This document shows, piece after piece, positions 43,127-52,069 of a stretch of 64,000 bases of DNA. The translations under genes were made by a program, and so were the position numbers. The stretch's first letter is position 1. Every line of letters begins with the position of its first letter. The stretch spans positions 62,001 through 126,000 of the forward strand of contig NZ_JADNRK010000006.1 in NCBI RefSeq assembly GCF_015594845.1. Direction: 5' to 3'. The notes under the pieces were generated by a model, which saw only the letters and a list, made by a program, of their open reading frames with translations, had not been told where the DNA came from and made no database searches. Source of the DNA: Alkalibacter mobilis (GTDB lineage: Bacteria; Bacillota; Clostridia; Eubacteriales; Alkalibacteraceae).

Positions 43127-44128
43127 ATGAAAAAAATTGGAATAATAGCCAACCCAAATTCAGGCAAAGACATAAGAAGGATTTTTTCCTATGCTATGAC
43201 AATAGGCAATAATGAGAAGGCAAACATGGTCGAAAGGATGATTTTAGGTGCCCAAGATTTGGGTGTCGAAAAATTTTATATAATGCCGGATGCATATAAT
43301 ATGGGAGCGAGTGTTAAGAACACTTTGGAAAACAACGGAGATTTAAAGTCAGAAATCTCAGTATTGAATATGAATTTAAAGAATACCTGGGAAGATACTA
43401 TTGAAGCTGCCGAAAAAATGGAGTCAGAAAATGTCGACTGTATCATAGTCATGGGTGGAGATGGTACAAGCAGGCTTATTGCCAAAGCCAGGGTAAAGAC
43501 TCCCATAATATCTGTTTCAACCGGGACCAACAATGTTTACCCTGAGTTTTTGGAAGGAACTGTAGCCGGAATGGCAGCGGCGGCACTTGCGCAATTTGGA
43601 AATTCTCCAGATTATGTGGATGAGGACAAAGTTATTGACATATACTTAAACGGAACTCATGTAGACGTAGCTTTGGTGGATGCGGTCGTAACCAAAAACA
43701 TGTATGTAGGGAGTCGTGCCGTATGGGACATCAATGAAATATCTGAAATAATCGTGTCAAGGGCACATCCAGCATCTATCGGGTTTTCATCTGTAATTGG
43801 TATAAATACCGTTTGTCTACCTCAAGACAATTTTGGTTACAGGATAAAAATAAACGAAGGGACCAAAAGATTTCTAGCACCTTTTAGTCCCGGAAAAATG
43901 TCGGATATCAAAGTCGATGAGTCGGTTAAGATGGACTTGGATCAAATGTATATAGCCAAAACTTCACATAAGGGAACCATTGCACTTGACGGTGAAAGAG
44001 CTGTCATGTTCAATGAAGAAGATGTCTTGGGGTTCGTAATTAGAAGAAATGGTCCTCTCAGAGTTGACGTAAATAAGATTTTAGAACATGCTGTTAAAAA
44101 CAATTTTTTTGAAAGAATAAATCAATAG
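43127..44128 (+). CDS. ATP-NAD kinase-like protein (AcoX type)
   Basis: A 333-residue protein of the NAD-kinase-like fold. IGIIANPNSGKDIRR is at the N-terminus, the diagnostic VMGGDGTSRLIA near residue 107 and SVSTGTNNVYPE near residue 130. It resembles AcoX of acetoin-catabolism clusters and stand-alone clostridial NAD-kinase homologues, but no acetoin genes are present. Substrate unknown. Its 3' end overlaps the convergent LiaF-like gene by 7 bp. The ribosome binding site CAGGAGC lies 8 bp before ATG. Confidence 0.8.
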   Translation: MKKIGIIANPNSGKDIRRIFSYAMTIGNNEKANMVERMILGAQDLGVEKFYIMPDAYNMGASVKNTLENNGDLKSEISVLNMNLKNTWEDTIEAAEKMESENVDCIIVMGGDGTSRLIAKARVKTPIISVSTGTNNVYPEFLEGTVAGMAAAALAQFGNSPDYVDEDKVIDIYLNGTHVDVALVDAVVTKNMYVGSRAVWDINEISEIIVSRAHPASIGFSSVIGINTVCLPQDNFGYRIKINEGTKRFLAPFSPGKMSDIKVDESVKMDLDQMYIAKTSHKGTIALDGERAVMFNEEDVLGFVIRRNGPLRVDVNKILEHAVKNNFFERINQ

Positions 44129-45024
44129 TAAAAGAATGTGAGTTTTCCAAGTCCCATTTCGATATTCATATCAATAGTGTTTTCTGCACCTGCGTATCCT
44201 TCAGATATGTAGGTGCTTTCATTTTTGTCCAAATTCAACTGATCTAGATTAGTTGAATTCAACGCACCGGCCATATTGATTTTAAGCGCGGACTCTTTGG
44301 GAATGTAGATAGCAATATCGGAAACTCCGCTTTTTAAAACGAAGTTGGTATGTTCAATAGTATCCCCAAATTTAATTTTCATTTTTCCGGCACCCAGGTT
44401 TATTTTTAGCGAGTTGGTCTTTATCCCCGAAAAATCCAGGTCAGAATCTACTGCGCCTGTATTTATTTCGATATCCCAGTCGATACTGCTGTTTAGATAT
44501 AAATCCAATTCATTTTCGGAAGAGTCGCCGATATTTATCATATTCCCCTTGTTGTCTATTTTCACAGATTTTAAATTCTCATCACCTGATACATCGACAT
44601 AAAGTTCATCTATGTTAGAGTCCAATTCAATCAAATTTGTCTCACTCAATTTGTCGAGTGTGAATTTTGCAGCTCCGATGTCAATATCCAATTCACCATT
44701 CGAAACCGATTGCGTCAAAGGATAACTATAGGTATCTTTATTAATTTTATTGTTGCTCATATTATTTGACAAGGGATTTCCATATTGCAAGATAAAGGAG
44801 TAGACCAAAATTACTAGAAAAAACAATACCCAGAGTATCCTGTCTGCTGTTTTGTTGTTGATTATCATTCCTGCTCCCAGAATTACTATAAGCAGGGGCC
44901 ATAGATCCGCAATTGAATTGACAAGGTATCTTGGAGAATAATCAATAAATCCAAGATTGTCCAAAAACCACAATGCACCAATACAAATCAATACCACACC
45001 AAGAAGAAGATTTTTGTTTTTCAC
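44122..45024 (-). CDS. LiaF-like membrane protein (DUF5668 plus toast-rack domain)
   Basis: A 300-residue protein. Four N-terminal hydrophobic segments (residues 5-100, LLLGVVLICIGALWFLDN and IADLWPLLIVILGAGMII) are followed by an external beta-rich domain of repeated GDxE-like strands (about residues 110-300). This is the pattern of LiaF/VraT and related envelope-stress modulators. It overlaps the upstream pspC gene by 4 bp (ATGA), a common pairing in Firmicutes stress operons. No LiaRS two-component system is in the window. Confidence 0.8.
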   Translation of the reverse strand: MKNKNLLLGVVLICIGALWFLDNLGFIDYSPRYLVNSIADLWPLLIVILGAGMIINNKTADRILWVLFFLVILVYSFILQYGNPLSNNMSNNKINKDTYSYPLTQSVSNGELDIDIGAAKFTLDKLSETNLIELDSNIDELYVDVSGDENLKSVKIDNKGNMINIGDSSENELDLYLNSSIDWDIEINTGAVDSDLDFSGIKTNSLKINLGAGKMKIKFGDTIEHTNFVLKSGVSDIAIYIPKESALKINMAGALNSTNLDQLNLDKNESTYISEGYAGAENTIDMNIEMGLGKLTFFYY

Positions 45025-45428
45025 TGATTATCATTCCTTCCTTTTATAATAAGAAATAATCCGAATCCAATTATTATTACAGGCCAAAGCATGTCTGTGT
45101 TGAAAAAAAATCTGAAGTTCTTGAGTAGTAAAAACAAGCCGGAGATAATCAATACAGCTCCCAAAACTTTTCGCTGGTTTTCTGTATCGGACCTTTGATC
45201 CTGATCGTTGTCTTCAACGGATTCGTTACTTCTGCCGTAAAGTTCATCTTCGTAAGGAAGAATAAAGGCGGCTATCAGGTATAACAAAACGCCGGTACCA
45301 TACACCAATGCTGTTACAGCCCAGATGATACGGACCACCGAAGCATCGATGCCAAAATATTTTGCGACTCCTCCGCAAACACCCAATACCATTTTATCCT
45401 TGCGAGATTTAAAAAGTCTTTTATTCAT
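45021..45428 (-). CDS. PspC-domain membrane protein
   Basis: A 135-residue protein beginning with the PspC signature RLFKSRKDKMVLGVCGGVAKYFGIDASVVRIIWAVTALVYGTGVLLYLIAAFILP (residues 3-57), with a transmembrane pair in the domain. A charged linker and another hydrophobic hairpin (about residues 85-130) follow. PspC proteins sense or buffer membrane stress. It is first in a two-gene operon with the LiaF-like gene. The ribosome binding site GGAGGG precedes the ATG. Confidence 0.88.
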   Translation of the reverse strand: MNKRLFKSRKDKMVLGVCGGVAKYFGIDASVVRIIWAVTALVYGTGVLLYLIAAFILPYEDELYGRSNESVEDNDQDQRSDTENQRKVLGAVLIISGLFLLLKNFRFFFNTDMLWPVIIIGFGLFLIIKGRNDNQ

Positions 45429-45561
45429 TTTGCACCCTCCAATCTATAATTTAACTATAAGACAATAAGATTAGAAAAACATTAAGAAAAAATTACCACA
45501 GAATTAATCTTGCAAGGGTTCTGAAATAAGTGTAAATTTAAAAGAGAGTGGAGATGATGAA

Positions 45562-46740
45562 ATGAAAAATGACTTTGGTTTATATATCTATAACAAATTG
45601 CTGGAAGAAGCTGGTATTCGGTATTATTGCAAATTCAAGGATACCAAAGACGAAAGGTATTACTATCTTTTGATAAATCATCTACTTGAACATTTTAGGG
45701 GAAGATCGGTGGAAAATTTATGGGTGACATACCTGGAAGAACTGATTTTAAAGGATGACAACATATTTTCGGAAATGGCGGAGCGAGGTGATAACGTACC
45801 GAAAAAAATTTTGCAGATGGTCATGCATGATTTAAATAAACTCAGAGCATTAGCTTCCTTCGACATATCAAAATTGTCGGCTGGTAAAACTGAGATCTTG
45901 TTGGGATTTAGAGGAAAAAAGGCTGCAAAGGGTTTTTTTGACAATAACATGATTGAAATGTTTCGTTTTTTGCATGCTTATCACAAAAAAGAAGGAAGGG
46001 GTATATTTGTAAGTAATTACGTTTTCAAAATCGACAATGGAGGGAACTTAATACCTATAACTCATTACGATGAAGTGATGTTTGAAGACCTTATCGGGTA
46101 TGAAAGACAGATTGGGACTATACAAGCGAATACATTGGCTTTGATCGAGGGAAAAGCCTGCAACAATGTCTTGTTGTACGGAGAAAGAGGAACCGGCAAG
46201 TCATCTACTGTCAAGGCATTGTTGAACAAATATAAGTATATGGGGCTGAGGGTGATTGAAATGAAAAAAAGTCAATTTAATCATTTGCCGTCGGTAAGCA
46301 ATATGGTCAGGAATAGAAAACACAAATTCATATTATTTATCGATGATTTGTCTTTTGAAAAGTTTGAAACAGAATACAAAGATTTAAAAGCAGCCTTGGA
46401 AGGCAGTTTTGAAAATAAGCCCGACAATTTGATAATAATGGTTACTTCGAATCGAAGACATTTGATAAGAGAAAGTTTTACAGACAGGGATGAAGATGTT
46501 CACGGAAGAGAATCAGTAAGCGAACAATTGTCTTTGTTTGATAGATTTGGAATTACTATTTATTTTGAACCACCCGATGAAGAATTATATTTTAGAATGG
46601 TAACCGAGTTGGCATCAAAAAATCAAATTTCATTGTCTGAAGTAGAATTAAGATCCAAGGCCAATGAATGGAAGGTGGCGAAAGCAGTAAAATCTGGAAG
46701 AAGTGCGCAACAATTTGTTGAATCATTGAAAATCAGATAA
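45562..46740 (+). CDS. DUF815 AAA-type ATPase
   Basis: A 392-residue DUF815 protein. The N-terminal half has no clear motif. The ATPase core has Walker A LYGERGTGKSSTVKALL near residue 211 and Walker B KFILFIDDLSFE near residue 255, plus an SNRRHLIRESF sensor-like segment. DUF815 ATPases are widespread and unassigned. It is monocistronic, reading away from the pspC operon. Confidence 0.85.
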   Translation: MKNDFGLYIYNKLLEEAGIRYYCKFKDTKDERYYYLLINHLLEHFRGRSVENLWVTYLEELILKDDNIFSEMAERGDNVPKKILQMVMHDLNKLRALASFDISKLSAGKTEILLGFRGKKAAKGFFDNNMIEMFRFLHAYHKKEGRGIFVSNYVFKIDNGGNLIPITHYDEVMFEDLIGYERQIGTIQANTLALIEGKACNNVLLYGERGTGKSSTVKALLNKYKYMGLRVIEMKKSQFNHLPSVSNMVRNRKHKFILFIDDLSFEKFETEYKDLKAALEGSFENKPDNLIIMVTSNRRHLIRESFTDRDEDVHGRESVSEQLSLFDRFGITIYFEPPDEELYFRMVTELASKNQISLSEVELRSKANEWKVAKAVKSGRSAQQFVESLKIR

Positions 46741-46800
46741 AAATCAGCAGATGCTTGAGCTCAAATCCTTGCCGCATTTTAAATGTTGGTTATTACATGT

Positions 46801-46829
46801 TTTACACTGATATTTCCATGTGATAAAAT
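46801..46829 (+). promoter_or_regulatory. promoter of the glyoxalase gene
   Basis: TTTACA (46801-46806), a 17-bp spacer and TAAAAT (46824-46829) with a TG extension (46821-46822). Confidence 0.65.
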
Positions 46830-46855
46830 GATGAAAGTGGAAGGAGGCATGATTT

Positions 46856-47236
46856 ATGAAATTTGAAATAGCACATATTTGCTTGAGAGTATTGAACCTC
46901 GAAAAATCCATTGAGTTTTACAGAACTGCTTTGGGATTTAGAGAAGTACGAAGAAAAGATTTCCCGGAAGCAGGGTTTACTTTGGTTTTTATGGCTGATG
47001 AGGATGACAAAAATCAAGTTGAGTTAACTTACAATTATGACAGGCAAACTCCATACGAGATAGGAGACGGATATAGCCACCTGGGTGTATTCACAGACGA
47101 TCTGGAGGGAGCTTTGGATTTCCATCGAAAGAATGGGTATGAAGTTACTGATATCAAAGGCCTGCCGGGATCACCGGGGAAATTTTATTTTCTTACTGAC
47201 CCGGATGGATACAAGGTTGAAGTAATCAGAAAGTAG
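46856..47236 (+). CDS. gloA: VOC-family glyoxalase I (lactoylglutathione lyase type)
   Basis: A 126-residue vicinal-oxygen-chelate protein. Metal ligands are expected at the His in IAHICLRV (His7), the Glu in NQVELTYNY, the His in GDGYSHLGVF and the Glu in GYKVEVIRK, matching GloA spacing. It probably detoxifies methylglyoxal adducts; the thiol cofactor in this organism is uncertain. GGAGG precedes the ATG. Confidence 0.85.
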   Translation: MKFEIAHICLRVLNLEKSIEFYRTALGFREVRRKDFPEAGFTLVFMADEDDKNQVELTYNYDRQTPYEIGDGYSHLGVFTDDLEGALDFHRKNGYEVTDIKGLPGSPGKFYFLTDPDGYKVEVIRK

Positions 47237-47259
47237 AAATATTGTTACAATTTGTTAAG

Positions 47260-47287
47260 TTGATTATTTTTAACGTTCTGTTATAAT
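47260..47287 (+). promoter_or_regulatory. promoter of the class I/II aminotransferase gene
   Basis: TTGATT (47260-47265), a 16-bp spacer and TATAAT (47282-47287) preceded by TGT, an extended -10. Confidence 0.65.
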
Positions 47288-47325
47288 AATTCATAAATAT
47301 TCAACAGCGGAAATGAGATGATCGA

Positions 47326-48540
47326 ATGAATCGTTTTACCAAATCAAAGAAATTAGACAATGTATGTTACGACATTAGAGGTCCTGTAATGGAACAGAGC
47401 ATGATCATGGAAAGCAATGGGGAGAGTATTATAAAACTAAACATAGGAAATCCCGCGCCCTTTGATTTGTTCGCCCCTGATGAAATCATACACGATGTAA
47501 GGATCAATTTAAAGGAAGCAGAGGGTTATTGTGATTCTAAAGGGATTTTTCCAGCACGAAAAGCGATAATGCAACATTATCAAACCAAAAATATAATGGA
47601 TGTAACATTGGATGATATATATGTGGGGAACGGTGTGAGCGAGCTCATTACCATGTCTATGCAGGCCCTTTTGGATGCAGGTGACGAAATTTTGGTTCCA
47701 GCTCCGGATTATCCTTTGTGGACGGCTTCTGTAAATTTGGCTGGGGGCAAACCTGTTCATTATATTTGTGATGAAGAAAATGGGTGGAATCCTGATATTG
47801 AGGACATCGAATCAAAAATTACTGATAAGACCAAGGGGATAGTGATCATAAACCCAAATAATCCTACGGGTGCAGTTTACTCAAGAGAACTGCTTCAAAA
47901 GGTGGCAAAACTTGCTGAAGAAAAGGGCATTATTGTTTTTGCGGATGAAATATACGACAAGATAATCTACGATGGGGTCGAACATGTACCTATGGCCACT
48001 TTGGTCAAAGACGTATTATGTATAACATTCAATGGATTGTCAAAATCACACCGAATAGCAGGGTTTAGGGTGGGGTGGATGATGTTGAGCGGCAACAGAG
48101 AAAATGCATCGGATTATATTCAAGGAATCAACATGCTTTCAAGCATGAGACTATGCTCCAATGTTCCTGCTCAGTATGCCATACAAACCGCACTGGGAGG
48201 ATATCAAAGTATCAACGATTTGATCAAACCGGGTGGAAGACTTTATGTTCAAAGAGATTATATATATGAGCGAATAAATTCCATAGAAGGATTAAGCTGT
48301 ACAAAGCCTACAGGCGCTTTTTACGCTTTTCCCAAAATAGATGTGGAAAGATTTAACATCAAAGATGATATGAAATTCGCTTTAGATTTTTTGAAGAGCA
48401 AAAAAGTTCTTATTGTTCAAGGAACTGGCTTCAATTGGAAAAATCCCGATCATTTCCGAATTGTTTTTCTACCAAACCTTGATGACCTAAAAATTGCGCT
48501 AGACAGACTTGAAGATTTTTTGAAATATTACAGACAATAA
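47326..48540 (+). CDS. class I/II aminotransferase, AlaT-like
   Basis: A 404-residue fold-type I PLP enzyme. Motifs include KLNIGNPAPFDLFAPDEI, VGNGVSELITMSMQALL (phosphate-binding), INPNNPTGAVYSRE, ADEIYDKIIYDG, and the Schiff-base Lys in FNGLSKSHRIAGFRVGW near residue 246. The pattern is that of AlaT/YfbQ alanine aminotransferases, but aspartate or aromatic activity cannot be excluded. It is monocistronic; its stop codon overlaps the terminator stem. Confidence 0.88.
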   Translation: MNRFTKSKKLDNVCYDIRGPVMEQSMIMESNGESIIKLNIGNPAPFDLFAPDEIIHDVRINLKEAEGYCDSKGIFPARKAIMQHYQTKNIMDVTLDDIYVGNGVSELITMSMQALLDAGDEILVPAPDYPLWTASVNLAGGKPVHYICDEENGWNPDIEDIESKITDKTKGIVIINPNNPTGAVYSRELLQKVAKLAEEKGIIVFADEIYDKIIYDGVEHVPMATLVKDVLCITFNGLSKSHRIAGFRVGWMMLSGNRENASDYIQGINMLSSMRLCSNVPAQYAIQTALGGYQSINDLIKPGGRLYVQRDYIYERINSIEGLSCTKPTGAFYAFPKIDVERFNIKDDMKFALDFLKSKKVLIVQGTGFNWKNPDHFRIVFLPNLDDLKIALDRLEDFLKYYRQ

Positions 48541-48563
48541 AATGGTCGAAAGACCATTTTTAG
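48539..48563 (+). terminator. GAAA-loop terminator after the aminotransferase gene
   Basis: A perfect 9-bp stem AAAATGGTC (48539-48547) / GACCATTTT (48552-48560) with a GAAA tetraloop. It includes the last two bases of the TAA stop codon. Confidence 0.85.
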
Positions 48564-48644
48564 TGTTCGGTATTTAAGAATATTATGATATAATAATGTT
48601 CGTGCCTGAAAAAAAGTGATGAAATATGGTAAAACATGGGAATT

Positions 48645-48675
48645 AATTTGATTTTTGTCAAATTAAGAGTATAAT
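48645..48675 (+). promoter_or_regulatory. promoter of the V-ATPase operon with inverted repeat
   Basis: TTGATT (48648-48653), a 16-bp spacer and TATAAT (48670-48675). AATTTGA (48645-48651) and TCAAATT (48658-48664) form a perfect inverted repeat across the -35, a possible operator. A second TATAAT at 48589-48594 may be an upstream promoter. The leader to the first ATG is about 40 nt. Confidence 0.6.
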
Positions 48676-48718
48676 TATGTATTAGATTTAGTACAAATTA
48701 CGGTTGGGAAGTGTTTTT

Positions 48719-49045
48719 ATGAATGAACTTAATTTTGTCTTATCGCGTATTGTCGATATGGATAAGAGAGCTGATGATGTTAAAAGCGAAACTGAGAATC
48801 AGCTGGAACTTATCGAACAGTCTGCTTTTGAAAAGATAAGGAATTTGGAAGCGGAACTTGATGAAACTACTAAGAAAAATTTAGACAGGTTTCGAAGTGA
48901 AATTATGGAAGAAGCCGAAACGAAGGCAAACCAAATCCTGAGTGAATCCAATGCTTATTGTGAGAATATAAAAAATTCATACGAAAAATTAAAATTGGAA
49001 CTTGTAAAACGAATTACAGACTCAATAATTGCAGGGAGATGGTAG
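48719..49045 (+). CDS. V-type ATP synthase subunit H/G (peripheral stalk)
   Basis: A 108-residue, charged, helical protein that is coiled coil for almost its full length (RADDVKSETENQLELIEQSAFEKIRNLEAELDETTKKNLDRF). By position at the head of the operon and by shape it is the peripheral-stalk partner of subunit E. Sequence conservation in this family is low, so context carries the call. I chose ATG 48719, with GGGAAGTG 6 bp upstream. Confidence 0.8.
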   Translation: MNELNFVLSRIVDMDKRADDVKSETENQLELIEQSAFEKIRNLEAELDETTKKNLDRFRSEIMEEAETKANQILSESNAYCENIKNSYEKLKLELVKRITDSIIAGRW

Positions 49046-49048
49046 GGG

Positions 49049-50116
49049 ATGTTTTTAGACACACAGTCAGACGCCATCTATTCCAAGACAAGTGCGCTCA
49101 AGTCAAAGATGCTTCAAATGGACGACTATAAAGCTTTGATGGGGAAAGATAACGTCAGGCAAATATATGATTACTTGTTGGAATTTTCTGTTTATGGCGA
49201 AAAACTGGCTGAGCTAAGAGGCCAAAAGATTCATAGGGGAGACGTTGAGCGAGCACTTTACATGCATCTAATTTCATCTATTGAGAAGATATTGCATTAT
49301 TTAGGTGGAGATTATAGGAAATTTATAATTGCATATCTTAAAAAATTTGAAATCGAAGATATAAAATTGGCTATTGAATCGGTTACCGGCAGGACCAGTA
49401 TAACGGATTTGGAAAATCATATACTGTCCACGGATTCTTTTTCAAAAATAGATATCAGGGAACTGCTGGCTCAAGAAACATTGCAGGATCTTATGGAGAA
49501 ATTAAAGGGCACTGATTATTACAGGTTGTTGATACCTTATACAAACCAAGTCGATTCCAAGTTCAGCTTTTATGTCGAGATGATATTGGATAGGTTTTAC
49601 TATAGCCAGTTGATAAAGGCTGCTAAAAAATTACCAGATGCTGACTTGAAAGGTGCGGTTGACCTTCTAGAAAGAAATATTGATCTATATAATTTGGAAT
49701 GGCTGTACAGGGCAAGAAAATTCTACGATATGTCAAAAGAGGAAATTATAAACTTTGTTCTCGATTCAGGCAAGAAATTCAACTATTTTCAACTAAAGGA
49801 TCTTGTCTATGAAAGCGATTTTCAAAAGATGATAGGATATCTAAGTTCAACGGATTACGGATTTTTATTCAATCATGACTGGGATATAGATTTGTACATG
49901 GAAAGAAGAATCGAAAGATATCTGTTTTACAAGAGTTTAAATCTCTATGGAAAGTCAGTATTGGATTTTAGTAAAGTATACGCTTTTATAATGCTGATGG
50001 AATTTGAGGTCAAAGACATTATTTCAATTATAGAGTGTAAAAGATACAAGCTGCCTATAGCTGAAATATCCAAGTACTTAATACGAGATACCGAGGTGGT
50101 GGAACAGTGGCAATAG
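49049..50116 (+). CDS. ntpC: V-type ATP synthase subunit C
   Basis: A 355-residue all-helical subunit C/d that links the central stalk to the rotor ring. Typical features are the YLLEFSVYGEKLAEL-like early segment, the KFEIEDIKLAIESVTG stretch, and the C-terminal FEVKDIISIIECKRYKLPIAEISKYLI, matching VKNIRxIxxGK-type ends of the family. It starts 3 bp after the H subunit and overlaps subunit I by 10 bp. Confidence 0.88.
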   Translation: MFLDTQSDAIYSKTSALKSKMLQMDDYKALMGKDNVRQIYDYLLEFSVYGEKLAELRGQKIHRGDVERALYMHLISSIEKILHYLGGDYRKFIIAYLKKFEIEDIKLAIESVTGRTSITDLENHILSTDSFSKIDIRELLAQETLQDLMEKLKGTDYYRLLIPYTNQVDSKFSFYVEMILDRFYYSQLIKAAKKLPDADLKGAVDLLERNIDLYNLEWLYRARKFYDMSKEEIINFVLDSGKKFNYFQLKDLVYESDFQKMIGYLSSTDYGFLFNHDWDIDLYMERRIERYLFYKSLNLYGKSVLDFSKVYAFIMLMEFEVKDIISIIECKRYKLPIAEISKYLIRDTEVVEQWQ

Positions 50117-52053
50117 AAAAATTAGCAATGATGAACGTGGTTGGCGAAAATACTTATGTGGATGATTTTATTAAAGAGATCCTCTTTATGGAAAATGTTC
50201 AAGTGGTAGATGCATACACTGAAATCGACAATTTCAGATTCACTATCGATGTGACTGAAGAAAACTTAAAGGAGATCCTGGGTTTTTCATTTCTAGAATC
50301 AGGAATGAATATCAGGGGAAAAGAAGATTTTGAAAAACGTATAGATCTGATAAAAGATGTTTATGGTGACGAGTTTGTAATCGACAAAAGAAATCTAAAT
50401 AGACACATAGATCTAAATGAAGTGGTTAAAAGCGTTTATACCATTTACAATTCGTTACACAAAAGGCATAAAGTATTAAGGTTGTTCCAAAACGATTTGG
50501 ATTTGATGAATCAGAGCATCAAGGCGTACGAATATTTAAGAGATTCCGATATTCAAATGTCGGAACTGAATAACTTGAAGTATTTTAATTGCGTGCTGGG
50601 ATCTTTAAGCAAGGAAAACGTTGAAAAGCTTAAACGAAATTATGGGAATATCACCGCAGTAGTAGTTCACGTAGGAACCGAGGAAAACAATGAAGTGTAT
50701 CTGGTAATATCCCCCAAAGATCTAGAAACCGAGACAAACAGGATTTTGAGATCATTGAATTTCAAGATAATCGAAGGGCTTAGAGAAGAATATGACAAGA
50801 AACCTGAAGAAATAATCGACTGGCTAAAAATGAAACGTGAAACCTTTAAAGAGAAAGCAGATACTCTCGAAAGAGAAATTGAAACTATTAAGGATGAGTA
50901 CAGAGAAGAAAGCAATTTTGCCTTCAATGTTTTTCATCTCTACGGGCGAATTGAAGAAATTAAAAAACAGATGGCTTTCAGTGAGGAGCATTTCTATTTT
51001 TCCGGTTGGATACCCAAAAAAATGAAACACAGTATAAAGCATAAATTATCCCAGTTTAAAGATATAATCATTATGTTCAATGAAGATTACAATGACCCCA
51101 GTATGAAACCGCCAACCAAATTAAAAAACTTTTGGATGTTTAGACCTTTTGAATTCATGATCAAGATGTACGGGATGCCATCGTACAAGGAAATGGATCC
51201 GACACCGTTTTTTAGCATCAGCTACCTGGTGTTCTTTGGGTTTATGTTTGGCGATATAGGTCAGGGTTTCGTATTGCTGCTGCTTGGGATCCTTGCAAAC
51301 AAAAAAGGCATTGCCTTGGGTAATATAATTCAGCGTCTGGGAATCAGTTCCATGGTTTTCGGGGTCGTATATGGCAGTATCTTTGGATTTGAAAACCTGT
51401 TACCCGCAATATGGGTCAAGCCTTTTCATCATATAAATACAATTTTGATCACAGCCATAATAATCGGCGTTGCTTTTCTTCTGGTAAGTTACATATATGG
51501 TATGGTAAATAGCATAAAGGTAAAAAACTATTCGAATTTTATTTTGGGTAAAAACGGATTAACAGGCTTTCTACTTTATTTGACCTTGCTTTTGATAGTT
51601 TTGGCAATAGCTACAGGAAATCGGGTCTTGTCAGTGGCATTTTTGTCTCTGATTGCAGTAGTGGCGGTAGTTATACTGTTTTTAAAAGAATCTGTTTCAA
51701 AAATGCTCGGTTTCAAGGAACCCGGACATGGGGAGCATGAACATGAGAGTGTTGTCGAAAAAGTGTTCGAGATGTTCGAGATACTTTTAAGCATGGCAAG
51801 CAATACATTGTCGTTTATCAGGGTAGGAGCATTTGCCCTTAATCATGTTGGACTGTTTCTGGCATTTGAATCCTTGGCTAAATTAACGGGATCGGGAGTT
51901 GGAAGTACGGCTGTATATATAGTCGGGAATGTCTTCATCATTGGTCTTGAAGGACTAATTGTAGGTATTCAAGTAATGAGATTGGAATATTATGAACTTT
52001 TCAGCAAATATTTTGAAGGTGGCGGCATAGAATTCAAGCCGGCAAAACTATAA
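50107..52053 (+). CDS. ntpI: V-type ATP synthase subunit I
   Basis: A 648-residue stator subunit (a-type). The cytosolic N-terminal part (residues 1-360) has long coiled coils and the FSGWIPKKM motif. The membrane part (about 370-640) has seven or eight helices and the family segments PSYKEMDPTPFFSISYLVFFGFMFGDIGQG and ASNTLSFIRVGAFALNHVGL. The Arg in SFIRVGAF is the residue expected to face the rotor Glu in ion transfer. The start is GTG 50107 inside ntpC. Confidence 0.95.
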   Translation: MAIEKLAMMNVVGENTYVDDFIKEILFMENVQVVDAYTEIDNFRFTIDVTEENLKEILGFSFLESGMNIRGKEDFEKRIDLIKDVYGDEFVIDKRNLNRHIDLNEVVKSVYTIYNSLHKRHKVLRLFQNDLDLMNQSIKAYEYLRDSDIQMSELNNLKYFNCVLGSLSKENVEKLKRNYGNITAVVVHVGTEENNEVYLVISPKDLETETNRILRSLNFKIIEGLREEYDKKPEEIIDWLKMKRETFKEKADTLEREIETIKDEYREESNFAFNVFHLYGRIEEIKKQMAFSEEHFYFSGWIPKKMKHSIKHKLSQFKDIIIMFNEDYNDPSMKPPTKLKNFWMFRPFEFMIKMYGMPSYKEMDPTPFFSISYLVFFGFMFGDIGQGFVLLLLGILANKKGIALGNIIQRLGISSMVFGVVYGSIFGFENLLPAIWVKPFHHINTILITAIIIGVAFLLVSYIYGMVNSIKVKNYSNFILGKNGLTGFLLYLTLLLIVLAIATGNRVLSVAFLSLIAVVAVVILFLKESVSKMLGFKEPGHGEHEHESVVEKVFEMFEILLSMASNTLSFIRVGAFALNHVGLFLAFESLAKLTGSGVGSTAVYIVGNVFIIGLEGLIVGIQVMRLEYYELFSKYFEGGGIEFKPAKL

Positions 52054-52069
52054 TTAGGAGGAATTTAAA

